Shown: positions 1-8,131, numbered from the stretch's first letter. The stretch: DNA of 64,000 nucleotides from Youngiibacter multivorans (GCF_017873395.1 NZ_JAGGKC010000017.1:1-64000); one strand, 5' to 3'. Translations and numbers: made by a program. Notes: generated from the sequence alone by a model not told the origin.

Positions 1-43
1 ATACTGCAGGGGAAGCTCTGTGGGAAAGTAGGTCGTCGCCAGG
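1..43 (+). rRNA. 5S ribosomal RNA, 3' end only
   Basis: The first 43 bases are nearly identical to the 3' part of the complete 5S gene at 7583-7699. The 5' part lies outside the window. A strong terminator follows at once, so this is the end of an rRNA transcription unit. Confidence 0.9.
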
Positions 44-50
44 TCATCTA

Positions 51-81
51 AATCCCCCGGATCTTTTGGTCCGGGGGATTT
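51..81 (+). terminator. Intrinsic terminator after 5S rRNA
   Basis: A perfect GC-rich hairpin (arm AATCCCCCGGA and its complement) directly follows the 5S end. The T-richness after it is modest (TTTGCTTTGCTTTG). Confidence 0.85.
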
Positions 82-135
82 GCTTTGCTTTGAAAAATAA
101 AATACAATCAAGTCATATGATTCAAGGGGGCAGTC

Positions 136-1011
136 GTGATGGGAGAAAGAGCAAATGCAAAAATGGTATTGGTTCTGACAATCACAGCTGTTCTTTTCGC
201 ATGCTCATCAAACAATGAAACTACGACAGAAACCTATAAGCCTTTGGAGACACTGCCAACAATTGTTGCCACTGAACCTATAAAACCAACAGAAGCGGAA
301 TCTGTTAAGTTAGTGGACAGGATGTATATCGTAGAGAAATACTCTGGTGTTGCTCCATCGAAATTTGGGGAGCGTATGGAAGGAATAATATCAGGATTCA
401 AGCCTTTGGGAAAGCAGCTTGCTTTGACCCTGGATGCGTGTGGTGGAAACTACGACAAACGGATAACTGATTATCTGGAGATGAAGAAAATCAAAGCTAC
501 GCTATTCATAAGCGGCAAATGGATTGACAGGCATGAGAAGGAATTGAGGCGTCTGTCCGAAAGTTCCCTATTCCAGATAGAGAACCACGGAACGACCCAC
601 AGGCCCCTCACAAGCGATGGCAGATCGATATATGGGATAACTGGTACAAGGGATGTCGGAGAGGCCTACGATGAGGTTATGGTGAATTCAGACAGGCTTC
701 AGAGCGTCACTGGTAGAAGTCCTAAATTCTTCAGGTCAGGAACGGCATTCTATGATGATGTTTCAATTAGTATGCTGAAGGACCTTGGAATATCGGCAGC
801 TGGTTATACCATCAGTGGTGATGGAGGAGCAACATTTTCAAGATTGAAGATAATTGGGAGGCTTAAAGGTGCTAAACCTGGTGACATTATCCTAATGCAT
901 ATGAATCATCCGGAGTCTGATACATATGAGGGACTTGTTGGGGCAGTAGATGAGCTTATTGACGCAGGATATGAGTTCATTACCATGTCAGAAGCGTTGG
1001 AAAACAAGTGA
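136..1011 (+). CDS. Polysaccharide deacetylase family lipoprotein
   Basis: Predicted cell-surface carbohydrate deacetylase with a NodB fold. The N-terminus is a lipoprotein signal ending in a lipobox (LFAC, then SSNN), so the mature protein should be lipid-anchored outside the membrane. The catalytic part starts near residue 95. It has an unusual first motif, TLDACGG, where most family members have TFDDG, and a clear metal-binding HGTTH motif near residue 155, followed by FRSG near 200 and a C-terminal ILMHMNHP. The metal-binding Asp-His-His set looks present, but the general-base Asp position reads Ala-Cys, which suggests a divergent substrate or mechanism. GTG at 136 and ATG at 139 are both possible starts; the AAGGGGG at 124-130 favours ATG 139. 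Transcribed alone and bounded by terminators. Confidence 0.85.
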   Translation: MMGERANAKMVLVLTITAVLFACSSNNETTTETYKPLETLPTIVATEPIKPTEAESVKLVDRMYIVEKYSGVAPSKFGERMEGIISGFKPLGKQLALTLDACGGNYDKRITDYLEMKKIKATLFISGKWIDRHEKELRRLSESSLFQIENHGTTHRPLTSDGRSIYGITGTRDVGEAYDEVMVNSDRLQSVTGRSPKFFRSGTAFYDDVSISMLKDLGISAAGYTISGDGGATFSRLKIIGRLKGAKPGDIILMHMNHPESDTYEGLVGAVDELIDAGYEFITMSEALENK

Positions 1012-1020
1012 AATGGAAGA

Positions 1021-1053
1021 ATCCCGCAGGGCAGCATGTGCCTTGCGGGATTC
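1021..1053. terminator. Bidirectional terminator between convergent genes
   Basis: Hairpin with arms ATCCCGCAGGGCA and TGCCTTGCGGGAT lies between the convergent deacetylase and symporter genes and can serve both strands. Confidence 0.8.
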
Positions 1054-1061
1054 TTGTCTTA

Positions 1062-2336
1062 TCAGCTTACTTTAATTTTGATGTTTTCTCTTGTTTCATT
1101 TGTAAGGTCTTTGCTCATCCAATTTTTTCCTTCAACAAGTCTTGTAACCATCATTGATACAACTGCATCACCGGTTGCGTTAATCCAGGTTGCTGCAGGG
1201 TCAACCAGAAATCCTATGGTAGCAATTATCGGGAAGGCTTCAGGAGGGAATCCGAATAGGCTTACAATAAGCATTTCTCCGACAAGACCACCACCTGGTA
1301 TTCCTGACATGACCACTCCGCCGAGTATTGATACTAGAATTGCTGTCAGATATGTTCCTGTACCTGAGAAATTCTGACCGAATATACCGAATAAGAATGA
1401 AATCTTCAATATTGACGATAATACAGTACCATCCATATGCATGGTGGCTCCTATGGGAAGGATTATTTCCCTGATATCTTTTGGAACTCCCATATTTTTA
1501 GTTGCATTAAGGTTTACTGGCAGAGTTGCTATTGAGCTTTGTGTTGCTATTGAAGTGACCGATGGTGATATTATATTCTTGAAGTATGTTTTAACACCCA
1601 GCTTTCCGCCAGCAAAATATGAGTATCCGCTGAATGCTATGAAGAAGTAGAGGATACACACAGGATAGTATATGGCCATCGCCCTGCCGTATGCTCCAAG
1701 AAGCTGAGGCCCGAATTCTCCAACCAGGTTTGCAAAATAGGCACCAAGTCCTATCGGGGCGTAAAGCATTATTATGCCTACGAATTTCATCATGACGTTG
1801 GATAGTGAATCAAGGAATTTGGCGATTATATTGTCATCACCGCCTATAGAGCTGACACAGAATCCAAAAATGATTGAAAATACGATTAGAGGCATCATGT
1901 TTGATCTTGAAAGGATTTTACTGAAATCATTGACTGTCAGGGCACCTACTATCTGGTCTGATAGCTTTACTGTCTCAAGCCCTGTTGAGGCTTCAAGTGC
2001 AAGATTGACACCCTGGGCAGGCGGCAGAATCTTTACGACAACTATGATTATGACTGCAGCGATTAGTCCTGTTCCAACGAACATCATGAACATGTTTCCC
2101 AGGATTTTCCCAAGCCTCTTCATATTCACCATATTGCCCACTGCGCTTGCAATTGTGGCAAATACCAGAGGGGTGACAACTGTGAACATCAGATTGAGGA
2201 ACACATCGCCAAAGGGTTTCAGTACTGTGGCCTTTTCTCCAAAAATAAGTCCGATGATGCTTCCTAATGCTATAGATCCAATAAGTATTAAGGGAAACCG
2301 ATAATTTTTCCAAACACTTGCCTTTTTCTCAATCAT
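1062..2336 (-). CDS. Dicarboxylate/amino acid:cation symporter (DAACS family)
   Basis: 424-residue polytopic membrane protein of the sodium:dicarboxylate symporter family, which imports acidic or related amino acids with Na+ or H+. Supporting motifs are the serine-rich re-entrant loop TQSSIATLPV, the following ILPIGATMHMDGT, and the C-terminal LVDPAATWINATGD. The frame is open further upstream, but that part overlaps the lyase gene. ATG at 2336 is one base from the lyase stop codon (2338) and has an AAGGGTG ribosome site. It is the second gene of an operon with the MalY-type lyase, behind a sigma-54 promoter shared in design with the cysteine desulfidase. I infer that it brings in a sulfur amino acid such as cystine, cysteine or cystathionine; the sequence alone does not prove the substrate. 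Confidence 0.88.
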   Translation of the reverse strand: MIEKKASVWKNYRFPLILIGSIALGSIIGLIFGEKATVLKPFGDVFLNLMFTVVTPLVFATIASAVGNMVNMKRLGKILGNMFMMFVGTGLIAAVIIIVVVKILPPAQGVNLALEASTGLETVKLSDQIVGALTVNDFSKILSRSNMMPLIVFSIIFGFCVSSIGGDDNIIAKFLDSLSNVMMKFVGIIMLYAPIGLGAYFANLVGEFGPQLLGAYGRAMAIYYPVCILYFFIAFSGYSYFAGGKLGVKTYFKNIISPSVTSIATQSSIATLPVNLNATKNMGVPKDIREIILPIGATMHMDGTVLSSILKISFLFGIFGQNFSGTGTYLTAILVSILGGVVMSGIPGGGLVGEMLIVSLFGFPPEAFPIIATIGFLVDPAATWINATGDAVVSMMVTRLVEGKNWMSKDLTNETRENIKIKVS

Positions 2337-2337
2337 T

Positions 2338-3537
2338 TTATTGCACCCTTCCCAAATTATTATTTGTAATTGATTCAACTGCAGTGGATAACTGATCCAT
2401 AGCTGTTTCAAGTATCTTTCGCGGACATGCTGCATTAAGTCGCACATAACCGGTAAGACTTCGACAGAACGCACTTCCGTCATTAAGGCCAAGCCCTGCG
2501 TCTTCAATCATGAATCTGTTGAGTTCATCATTAGACATGCCAAGACTTCTGCAATCCAGCCATAAAAGGTATGTGCTGTCCGGTAAATTAGGCTTAATCT
2601 CCGGAATATGTCTTTCGCAATAATCCCTGATATACAGGATATTTCCCTCTACATACTTCAGGAGCTGCCCCAGCCATTCAGATCCATGTCTGTAAGCCGC
2701 TTCAATTGCTACAAGGCTGAAGCAATTGTTTCTGTGAATATCCAGACCCTTCCAGAAGGAATCGAACAAATCCTTCTTTTCAACATCGGGAAATATGGCG
2801 AAGGATGCCTGTAGTCCTGCCAGATTGAAGGTCTTCGTTGCTGATGTGCAGGTTATGGTAATTTCCGATGCTTCTTTTGAGATTGAAGCAGTGGGAATGT
2901 GTTTGTTTCCCCAAAGTAAAAGGTCGGAGTGTATCTCATCAGAAATTATCAGTACACCATACCTTTGGCATAGTTCAGTGATACGCTCAAGCTCAGACCT
3001 TGTCCATATCTTTCCGATAGGATTATGAGGACTGCATAGGATGAAAATCCTGGGATTTTCCTTTAGCTTCTCTTCAAAGTCATTAAAATCGATTGAATAT
3101 CTTCCATCGGATTCTACAAGCTTACTTTCAAGGACAGTTCTGCCCCACGCTTCTATGACCTCATAGAATTCCGGGTATACAGGTGTCTGGATCAAAACCT
3201 TGTCATCAGGTGAAGTGAATTCCCTGACAATTACTGACAGTGTAGGTACCACACCAGGGCTGAAGCTTATAAGGTTCTTGTTGACATCCCATGAGTTCCG
3301 GCTCTTTTGCCAGGTACAGAATGCCTCATAGTATGAATCAGGACGTGTGGTGTATCCGTAGATTCCCTGTTCGGCTCTGGATCGTATTGCCTCCTGAATA
3401 GGTTCAGCTACCTTGAAGTCCATGTCTGCAATCCACAGTGGTATTACATCATTTGTCTTGAATTTTTTCATCCTTTCATCGTACTTGGCTGAGAAGTTTT
3501 TGTTTCGGTCAATGATTTCGTTGAAATTGTACTGCAA
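2338..3537 (-). CDS. MalY/PatB-type PLP-dependent C-S lyase (cystathionine beta-lyase-like)
   Basis: 399-residue fold-type I aminotransferase-like enzyme. Family members cleave cystathionine or cysteine to pyruvate, ammonia and a thiol. The PLP lysine is in SATKTFNLAGLQ, and the core has CSPHNPIGKIW and ISDEIHSDL. The start is TTG at 3537, six bases after a full AGGAGG; no ATG fits. It lies directly upstream of the symporter gene. Its promoter region contains a -24/-12 element at 3581-3597 almost identical to that of the divergent cysteine desulfidase, which links it to sulfur amino acid degradation under the neighbouring sigma-54 activator. An aminotransferase role cannot be ruled out. Confidence 0.88.
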   Translation of the reverse strand: MQYNFNEIIDRNKNFSAKYDERMKKFKTNDVIPLWIADMDFKVAEPIQEAIRSRAEQGIYGYTTRPDSYYEAFCTWQKSRNSWDVNKNLISFSPGVVPTLSVIVREFTSPDDKVLIQTPVYPEFYEVIEAWGRTVLESKLVESDGRYSIDFNDFEEKLKENPRIFILCSPHNPIGKIWTRSELERITELCQRYGVLIISDEIHSDLLLWGNKHIPTASISKEASEITITCTSATKTFNLAGLQASFAIFPDVEKKDLFDSFWKGLDIHRNNCFSLVAIEAAYRHGSEWLGQLLKYVEGNILYIRDYCERHIPEIKPNLPDSTYLLWLDCRSLGMSNDELNRFMIEDAGLGLNDGSAFCRSLTGYVRLNAACPRKILETAMDQLSTAVESITNNNLGRVQ

Positions 3538-3580
3538 TGTTATCCTCCTTTGTTTTCATTATTTGTTTCACAGAAGGTAT

Positions 3581-3597
3581 AGCAATATGCATGCCAA
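3581..3597 (-). promoter_or_regulatory. Sigma-54 (-24/-12) promoter of the malY-symporter operon
   Basis: Read on the minus strand this is TTGGCATGCATATTGCT. It matches the sigma-54 consensus TGGCACG-N4-TTGCW with one difference and has the correct N4 spacing. It lies 44 bases upstream of the lyase TTG start. It differs by a single base from the element at 5891-5907. Confidence 0.85.
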
Positions 3598-3685
3598 TTC
3601 GAATTTTTATCAATTACCTAAGAATCAGTTAATTTTATACTCATTACTGGTTCAATTATTGTAAGTGAAAGAAGAAATAGAGAGA

Positions 3686-3721
3686 TTAATTGGTTAAAGT
3701 ATAACCACTTTAACCAATTAA
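3686..3721. other. Perfect 15-bp inverted repeat with 6-base loop
   Basis: Arms TTAATTGGTTAAAGT and ACTTTAACCAATTAA flank ATAACC. It begins three bases after the stop codon of the sigma-54 activator gene and lies about 90 bases upstream of the -24 element of the malY promoter. It could be a terminator for the activator gene or the upstream activator site for the malY operon. The poor T-tract and AT-rich arms leave both open. Confidence 0.65.
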
Positions 3722-3723
3722 CT

Positions 3724-5811
3724 TTAATATTTAGTTCTCATCTCGCTAAAAACACTAATTCCTTTGCTATTTATTTTGCTTCCGCCTCTTCCTTTTGAGA
3801 TTTTTATCAGGGAAAGTCCGTCAAGCTTGTTTAAAATATCCCGTATTTCCTGCTGGGACAAATAAATACCGTTGCTGTCAGCCATCTCTGCTATCGAATT
3901 CCTGCCGATGGTTTCGTGCTTAACATATGCTTCATTGAGGCATTCGAGAACAAAGAGATAGTCATCTAACCTGTTGCCAGCTATTCTCAGGAGAAGCTCG
4001 GATTCATAGCTTCCGCTGTTGCCTGACAAGGATTTGGCTGGCCTGGATATACAAGAATGGAAGCTCTGAGGCAGGTCCTCGCATTCAATGACATTCTTGT
4101 CGAGATATGCGAGATACTCCACATAGTTCCTGAGTTCTCTGATATTTCCATTCCAGCTGTGAGTCATAAATGCTTTTTCGGCATTATTTGAAAGTTCGAA
4201 TCGTCCGCCAAATTCCTTCCGGAATACATGGAATAGAAGCATTATGTCATCACCTCTTTCTCTTAAAGGAGGCAATTGAACAGGAAGGGTATTAAGCCTG
4301 TAATAAAGGTCCTTCCTGAAAATACCTGAAGCAACCAGGTCATCAAGGGATTCGTTGGAGGCTGCAATTATCCTTACATCTACTGTTATTATCTTGTTTC
4401 CTCCAACTCTCATGACTTCACCTTCCTGAATTACTCGAAGGAGCTTTATCTGGAGAGCGGGACTCATACCCTCGACCTCGTCAAGGAAAATGGTTCCTTT
4501 GTGAGCAAACTCAAAGAGCCCCAGCTTCCCGCCTTTTCTGGCTCCGGTGAATGCCCCGTCCTCATATCCGAAGAGCTCGCTTTCAAGCAGGTTATCAGGC
4601 ATGGCAGCACAGTTGATGGCTATAAAAGGATATTCCTTCCTGGCAGAGCTGTTGTGTATTGCCTGGGCGAACAGCTCCTTGCCTGTTCCGCTTTCCCCGG
4701 TTATCAGGACAGATGAATTGGTCTTAGCCATTTTTTCAGCTATGGATTTAGACCTTATGATAACTTCGCTGTTTCCGATAATATCATCAAATTCGTACTT
4801 GGCCTTATGTCCCTTGTTGAGCAGCTGTATTCTGAGGTTGTGCTGCTTAGTCTCTTCTTCAGTGAATCTTTGAATAGTGGCAAATGAACCCATATATTCT
4901 GAACCGCGGATAACCGGGGATATAGAATAGTTGATGTCGACTCCCTTTATCCTTACGAGACGGTTCTCAATCTTTTTCCTTGATTTTCTGCATTCTTCGA
5001 ATGGAATGAACGGAACAGCTTCAGAAGCAGGCTGGTTGACTAAGCTTTCAGGATTTATTCCAGCTATGTCACAGGCCTTGGGGTTGCAGGCGAAAATATA
5101 GCTGTTCTCGTCTACTCCGATTATTCCGTCGTCCATGATGTTAAGCAGTATCTCAAACTGGCTTTCAAGCCTCAGGGACCTGCCGAAAAGCTGGTCAAAG
5201 CTATAGTTATTGGCGGCAATAGACCTGAAGTAGCTTCTGAATTGCTCTCGTTCAAGAAGAAAGTCAAACCTCAGCCTAAGCGCTATCTCAACTACCGTTG
5301 TAGATGCGAGAACCCTCTGACCCAGGTTAATTATTTTTTCGACGTCCTCCGGCACATATCTGCACTCGTCTGGTGTCACTGCAAGCTTAAAACCGCTTGG
5401 AGGAATGCAGCCAGGGAAACATGGTGTGAACTTGATATGATTTATTCCAAGCTGGCTGAGACGTGTAATTGCCTCACGCACCATCTTCTCGCTCAGGTTA
5501 ACGAACAGGGCCTCAGTACCTTCAGGAAGCTCAAGAAGCACCTCAATGGCCTTCCTTGTATATGTCACTTCGATTTCAACCATCGGTCGTCCCTGAGGAA
5601 TATATCTCTGGAGATCCGACATGCTTTCGAAGGCATCAGTTGAAACCACATACAGGTCAGCATCAGCGATGTCCTTGACCGACCCATTTCTCACGTGGTA
5701 GGAGGATGTAACTACGAGCTCTCCGAAAAGATCGATTATCTGGTTTTCATAAAATTTTGATGCTACCTTATCCCATGCTATTACCGTGATTCTTTTCTTT
5801 ATGATAACCAC
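3724..5811 (-). CDS. cdsR: Sigma-54-dependent transcriptional activator, CdsR-like
   Basis: 695-residue enhancer-binding protein. Residues 1-200 form an N-terminal sensory region without a recognisable fold. A PAS-like domain follows at about 215-320. The AAA+ domain at about 345-580 has Walker A GESGTGKE, the sigma-54 contact loop GAFTGA, Walker B GTIFLDEVEG and the R-finger region PLRERGDD. The C-terminus (about 610-690) looks like a winged helix and not the usual Fis-type helix. It is divergent from a cysteine desulfidase gene that has a sigma-54 promoter, the arrangement described for CdsR/CdsB in Clostridioides difficile. The ligand is probably cysteine or a related metabolite (inference). 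The start is uncertain: GTG 5811 directly abuts its only purine-rich site. Confidence 0.88.
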   Translation of the reverse strand: MVIIKKRITVIAWDKVASKFYENQIIDLFGELVVTSSYHVRNGSVKDIADADLYVVSTDAFESMSDLQRYIPQGRPMVEIEVTYTRKAIEVLLELPEGTEALFVNLSEKMVREAITRLSQLGINHIKFTPCFPGCIPPSGFKLAVTPDECRYVPEDVEKIINLGQRVLASTTVVEIALRLRFDFLLEREQFRSYFRSIAANNYSFDQLFGRSLRLESQFEILLNIMDDGIIGVDENSYIFACNPKACDIAGINPESLVNQPASEAVPFIPFEECRKSRKKIENRLVRIKGVDINYSISPVIRGSEYMGSFATIQRFTEEETKQHNLRIQLLNKGHKAKYEFDDIIGNSEVIIRSKSIAEKMAKTNSSVLITGESGTGKELFAQAIHNSSARKEYPFIAINCAAMPDNLLESELFGYEDGAFTGARKGGKLGLFEFAHKGTIFLDEVEGMSPALQIKLLRVIQEGEVMRVGGNKIITVDVRIIAASNESLDDLVASGIFRKDLYYRLNTLPVQLPPLRERGDDIMLLFHVFRKEFGGRFELSNNAEKAFMTHSWNGNIRELRNYVEYLAYLDKNVIECEDLPQSFHSCISRPAKSLSGNSGSYESELLLRIAGNRLDDYLFVLECLNEAYVKHETIGRNSIAEMADSNGIYLSQQEIRDILNKLDGLSLIKISKGRGGSKINSKGISVFSEMRTKY

Positions 5812-5825
5812 CCTTTCGATACTAG

Positions 5826-5879
5826 TGTAGAAAATGTCATCTCTCAGAGAAAGTGTATGTCAAAGATGATGAATCTACA
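5826..5879. promoter_or_regulatory. Candidate upstream activator site (imperfect inverted repeat)
   Basis: TGTAGA-N5-TCATCT at 5826-5842 is repeated in inverted form (AGATGA-N4-TCTACA) at 5864-5879. It lies in the divergent cdsR-cdsB spacer, just upstream of the -24 element at 5892, where a sigma-54 activator would be expected to bind. Confidence 0.5.
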
Positions 5880-5890
5880 AGCAGCTTTTT

Positions 5891-5908
5891 TGGCATGCAT
5901 TTTGCTTA
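5891..5908 (+). promoter_or_regulatory. Sigma-54 (-24/-12) promoter of the cysteine desulfidase gene
   Basis: TTGGCATGCATTTTGCTT contains TGGCATG-N4-TTGCT, one base from the sigma-54 consensus with exact spacing. Transcription would start near 5918, about 30 bases before the ATG at 5948. Confidence 0.9.
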
Positions 5909-5947
5909 TACAGTATCAAGACAAAAGTCAGGAAAGGATGATAAGGA

Positions 5948-7231
5948 ATGTTGTCAGGAAAAGAATTGATAGAGCTTTTAAAAAAGGAGGTGGTACCGGC
6001 TCTGGGCTGCACCGAACCCGTATCAGTGGCACTAGCGGCTGCCTCAGCTGCGAATGCTGTTGGAGGTGATATAAAATCAATAAAGGTAACGGTGAATCCA
6101 AATGTATTCAAGAATGGAATGTCAGTTGGAATTCCTGGATTCGATAAGGTTGGGCTCAAGTATGCGGCATCACTGGGGGCATGTCTTAGAAATCCTGAAA
6201 AGGGACTCCGGCTTCTGGAGGACCTTGATGAAAAAATGAGATCGAAGACGGATAGCATAGTAGGTGAATCAAGGGTTGAGGTTATTATTGACTATTCAAA
6301 GACCCTTATTTATGTCAATGTTGAAATCGTCACTGAAAATGGAATGGGAACTGCCACTATAAGGAATACACATTCTAACATCGAATATGTGAGCGTCAAT
6401 GATAAGGTCCTGATAAACCTGAATAGAGGGCTCGCAGATGAAAGTGATCTATATACCAGGCTTAAAAAGATGAAGATAAAGGAAATCAGGGAGCTTGTGG
6501 ATTCGATTGACATCGGCAGCCTTTACTTCATGATGGATGGAGTCGATATGAATGAGAGGATTGCCGAGTTTGGAATGAATGGCGAGGGAGGTTTAGGCAT
6601 AGCCGGAGCAATGAAGGAAATGACATCAGGCAATATAATGGGGGACAACCTGCAAAGCAGGATAATGATGAAGACAGCAGCCTGTGCCGAGAGCAGAATG
6701 TCAGGGTGCCCTCATGCGGTCATGAGCAGCGCTGGAAGCGGCAACCACGGGATTACAGCTATCATACCCGTCGTTGAGCTTGCAGCTTATAACAGCAATA
6801 CCAGGGAAGAGCTGATCAGGGCGATTGCATTCTCACACGCACTTAATGTGTACATCAAGCAATATACAGGAAAGCTCTCAGCAACCTGCGGCTGTGGTGT
6901 ATCTGCCGCATCAGCTGCCGCGGCTGCCATGACAAAGCTTCTTGGCGGTAATGACAGGCAGATTGAGGGAACAATAATAAACATGGCTGGAAATCTTACA
7001 GGAATGATTTGTGATGGCGGTAAAGTTGGGTGTGCGCTTAAGCTTGCAACAGCCAGTGGGGCTGCTCTTATGAGTGCATACTTGTCCATGAGAGGAGTCG
7101 TCATCTCGCCTACTGATGGAATTGCAGGAAACAGCGCCGAAGAGGCAATATTCAATATGGGACTTGTGAGCAATCCGGGGATGATGCAGACTGATAAGGT
7201 TATTCTTGAGATAATGACAAGGAATTCCTGA
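5948..7231 (+). CDS. cdsB: L-cysteine desulfidase (CdsB/YhaM family, UPF0597)
   Basis: 427-residue enzyme of the serine dehydratase alpha-like family that degrades L-cysteine to H2S, ammonia and pyruvate with a [4Fe-4S] cluster. The N-terminal signature is PALGCTEPVSVALAAA with Cys21. Further conserved cysteines are at about 254 (SGCPHAV), 314 and 316 (TCGCGVSAASA) and 355 and 362 (CDGGKVGC), in line with cluster binding in this family. The length is typical. It stands alone behind a sigma-54 promoter and is divergent from the activator gene. The ATG at 5948 has a GGAAAGGATGATAAGGA-type ribosome site. The older serine dehydratase label for this family is less likely given the CdsR-like context. 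Confidence 0.9.
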   Translation: MLSGKELIELLKKEVVPALGCTEPVSVALAAASAANAVGGDIKSIKVTVNPNVFKNGMSVGIPGFDKVGLKYAASLGACLRNPEKGLRLLEDLDEKMRSKTDSIVGESRVEVIIDYSKTLIYVNVEIVTENGMGTATIRNTHSNIEYVSVNDKVLINLNRGLADESDLYTRLKKMKIKEIRELVDSIDIGSLYFMMDGVDMNERIAEFGMNGEGGLGIAGAMKEMTSGNIMGDNLQSRIMMKTAACAESRMSGCPHAVMSSAGSGNHGITAIIPVVELAAYNSNTREELIRAIAFSHALNVYIKQYTGKLSATCGCGVSAASAAAAAMTKLLGGNDRQIEGTIINMAGNLTGMICDGGKVGCALKLATASGAALMSAYLSMRGVVISPTDGIAGNSAEEAIFNMGLVSNPGMMQTDKVILEIMTRNS

Positions 7232-7317
7232 TTAGTTTGAACTATCTTTATTAGATAAATTCCAGAGGTAAGACGGATATTAAGGCAGCTTATTTACACA
7301 GCCAGAATCATGGTGGT

Positions 7318-7360
7318 GCAATACTGAACTTCACTTCTTCGGGTCAAATTTCAGTATTGC
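7318..7360 (+). terminator. Hairpin downstream of cdsB, probable weak terminator
   Basis: Arms GCAATACTGAA and TTCAGTATTGC are perfect over 11 bp with a 21-base loop, and the pairing extends imperfectly outside. A T-run (GTTTTTTG) occurs only about 30 bases further on, so termination here is not certain. Confidence 0.4.
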
Positions 7361-7424
7361 ATGCATCATTTCCAACATCATTTTCAGCTCGTTTTTTGAC
7401 TGCATAAAATTTTAGAAAAATCCA

Positions 7425-7453
7425 TTGACAGTTGCATGGATAACCTCTATAAT
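7425..7453 (+). promoter_or_regulatory. Consensus sigma-A promoter for the 5S-tRNA unit
   Basis: Perfect TTGACA (7425-7430), 17-base spacer and perfect TATAAT (7448-7453). It lies about 120 bases upstream of the 5S gene, with no 16S or 23S sequence between. Confidence 0.92.
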
Positions 7454-7582
7454 AAGTTTTGTTCTGAAAAATTACTGCACGCGGTGATTTGAAGAAACCA
7501 ATACGTATCAGCAACATTCTTGCAGCATACGTTTTGATTATAGTAAATTTGCGATAGGTCAGACCGTCGTGATTTACATCTA

Positions 7583-7699
7583 TCTGGTGTCTATGACTTT
7601 GAGGGTTACACCCGTTCCCATTCCGAACACGACGGTTAAGCCTCAAGGTGCTGATGATACTGCAGGGGAAGCTCTGTGGGAAAGTAGGTCGTCGCCAGA
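7583..7699 (+). rRNA. rrf: 5S ribosomal RNA
   Basis: A 117-base gene beginning TCTGGTGTCT and ending CGCCAGA, so the terminal helix closes. It has the conserved CCGTTCCCATTCCGAACAC loop region and GGGAAAGTAGGTCG. Its 3' end matches the copy at the start of the window. It has its own promoter and is followed by two tRNA genes, so it is a 5S gene outside a full rRNA operon. Confidence 0.95.
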
Positions 7700-7703
7700 T
7701 TCC

Positions 7704-7780
7704 GGATCTTTAGCTCAGTTGGTTAGAGCAACCGGCTCATAACCGGTCGGCCCGGGGTTCGAGTCCCTGAAGGTCCACCA
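7704..7780 (+). tRNA. tRNA with CAU anticodon (Ile2 or elongator Met)
   Basis: A 77-base cloverleaf with encoded CCA, acceptor GGATCTT/AAGGTCC and anticodon loop CTCATAA. The CAU anticodon and the body resemble the Firmicute tRNA-Ile2 whose C34 is modified to lysidine, but elongator methionine tRNA cannot be excluded by eye. The first pair is G-C, which argues against initiator tRNA. Confidence 0.9.
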
Positions 7781-7781
7781 T

Positions 7782-7857
7782 GGGGGTATAGCTCAGTTGG
7801 GAGAGCACCTGTTTTGCACGCAGGGGGTCAAGAGTTCGAGTCTCTTTATCTCCACCA
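7782..7857 (+). tRNA. tRNA-Ala (UGC)
   Basis: A 76-base cloverleaf with encoded CCA and anticodon loop TTTGCAC (UGC, alanine). The body is typical: GGGGGTATAGCTCAGTTGGG and GAGTTCGAGTCTC. It starts two bases after the previous tRNA. Confidence 0.95.
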
Positions 7858-7863
7858 CAAAAG

Positions 7864-7888
7864 AAGCGTCTTAGGACGCTTTTTTTGT
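7864..7888 (+). terminator. Terminator of the 5S-tRNA unit
   Basis: Hairpin AAGCGTC-TTAG-GACGCTT followed by seven T, a few bases after tRNA-Ala. Confidence 0.92.
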
Positions 7889-7943
7889 TGCCATGAAATT
7901 TGAAATTTGTACAATAATTGGTGAATAATTTATCATTCTATGT

Positions 7944-7972
7944 TTGACAGTCAAAACAATTGGTGTTATATT
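7944..7972 (+). promoter_or_regulatory. Sigma-A promoter of the riboflavin operon
   Basis: TTGACA (7944-7949), 17-base spacer and TATATT (7967-7972). Transcription would start just before the FMN riboswitch. Confidence 0.85.
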
Positions 7973-7987
7973 TTATGAAATGATACA

Positions 7988-8100
7988 AGTCTTCAGGGCG
8001 GGGCGAAATTCCCCACCGGCGGTAAAGCCCGCGAGCCTATATGGCAGATTCGGTTAAATTCCGAAGCCGACAGTAAAGTCTGGATGGAAGAGGACAAGAA
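7988..8100 (+). ncRNA. FMN riboswitch (RFN element)
   Basis: Contains the RFN signature blocks CTTCAGGGCGGGGCGAAATT, CCCCACCGGCGGTAAAGCCC, GCGAGCC, CCGACAGTAAAGTCTGGATG and GGAAGAGGACA. It lies between a good promoter and a terminator just upstream of ribD. FMN binding should favour the terminator and shut down riboflavin synthesis. Confidence 0.95.
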
Positions 8101-8131
8101 TAGGACGCATGCGTCTATATTTGGCTTTTTC

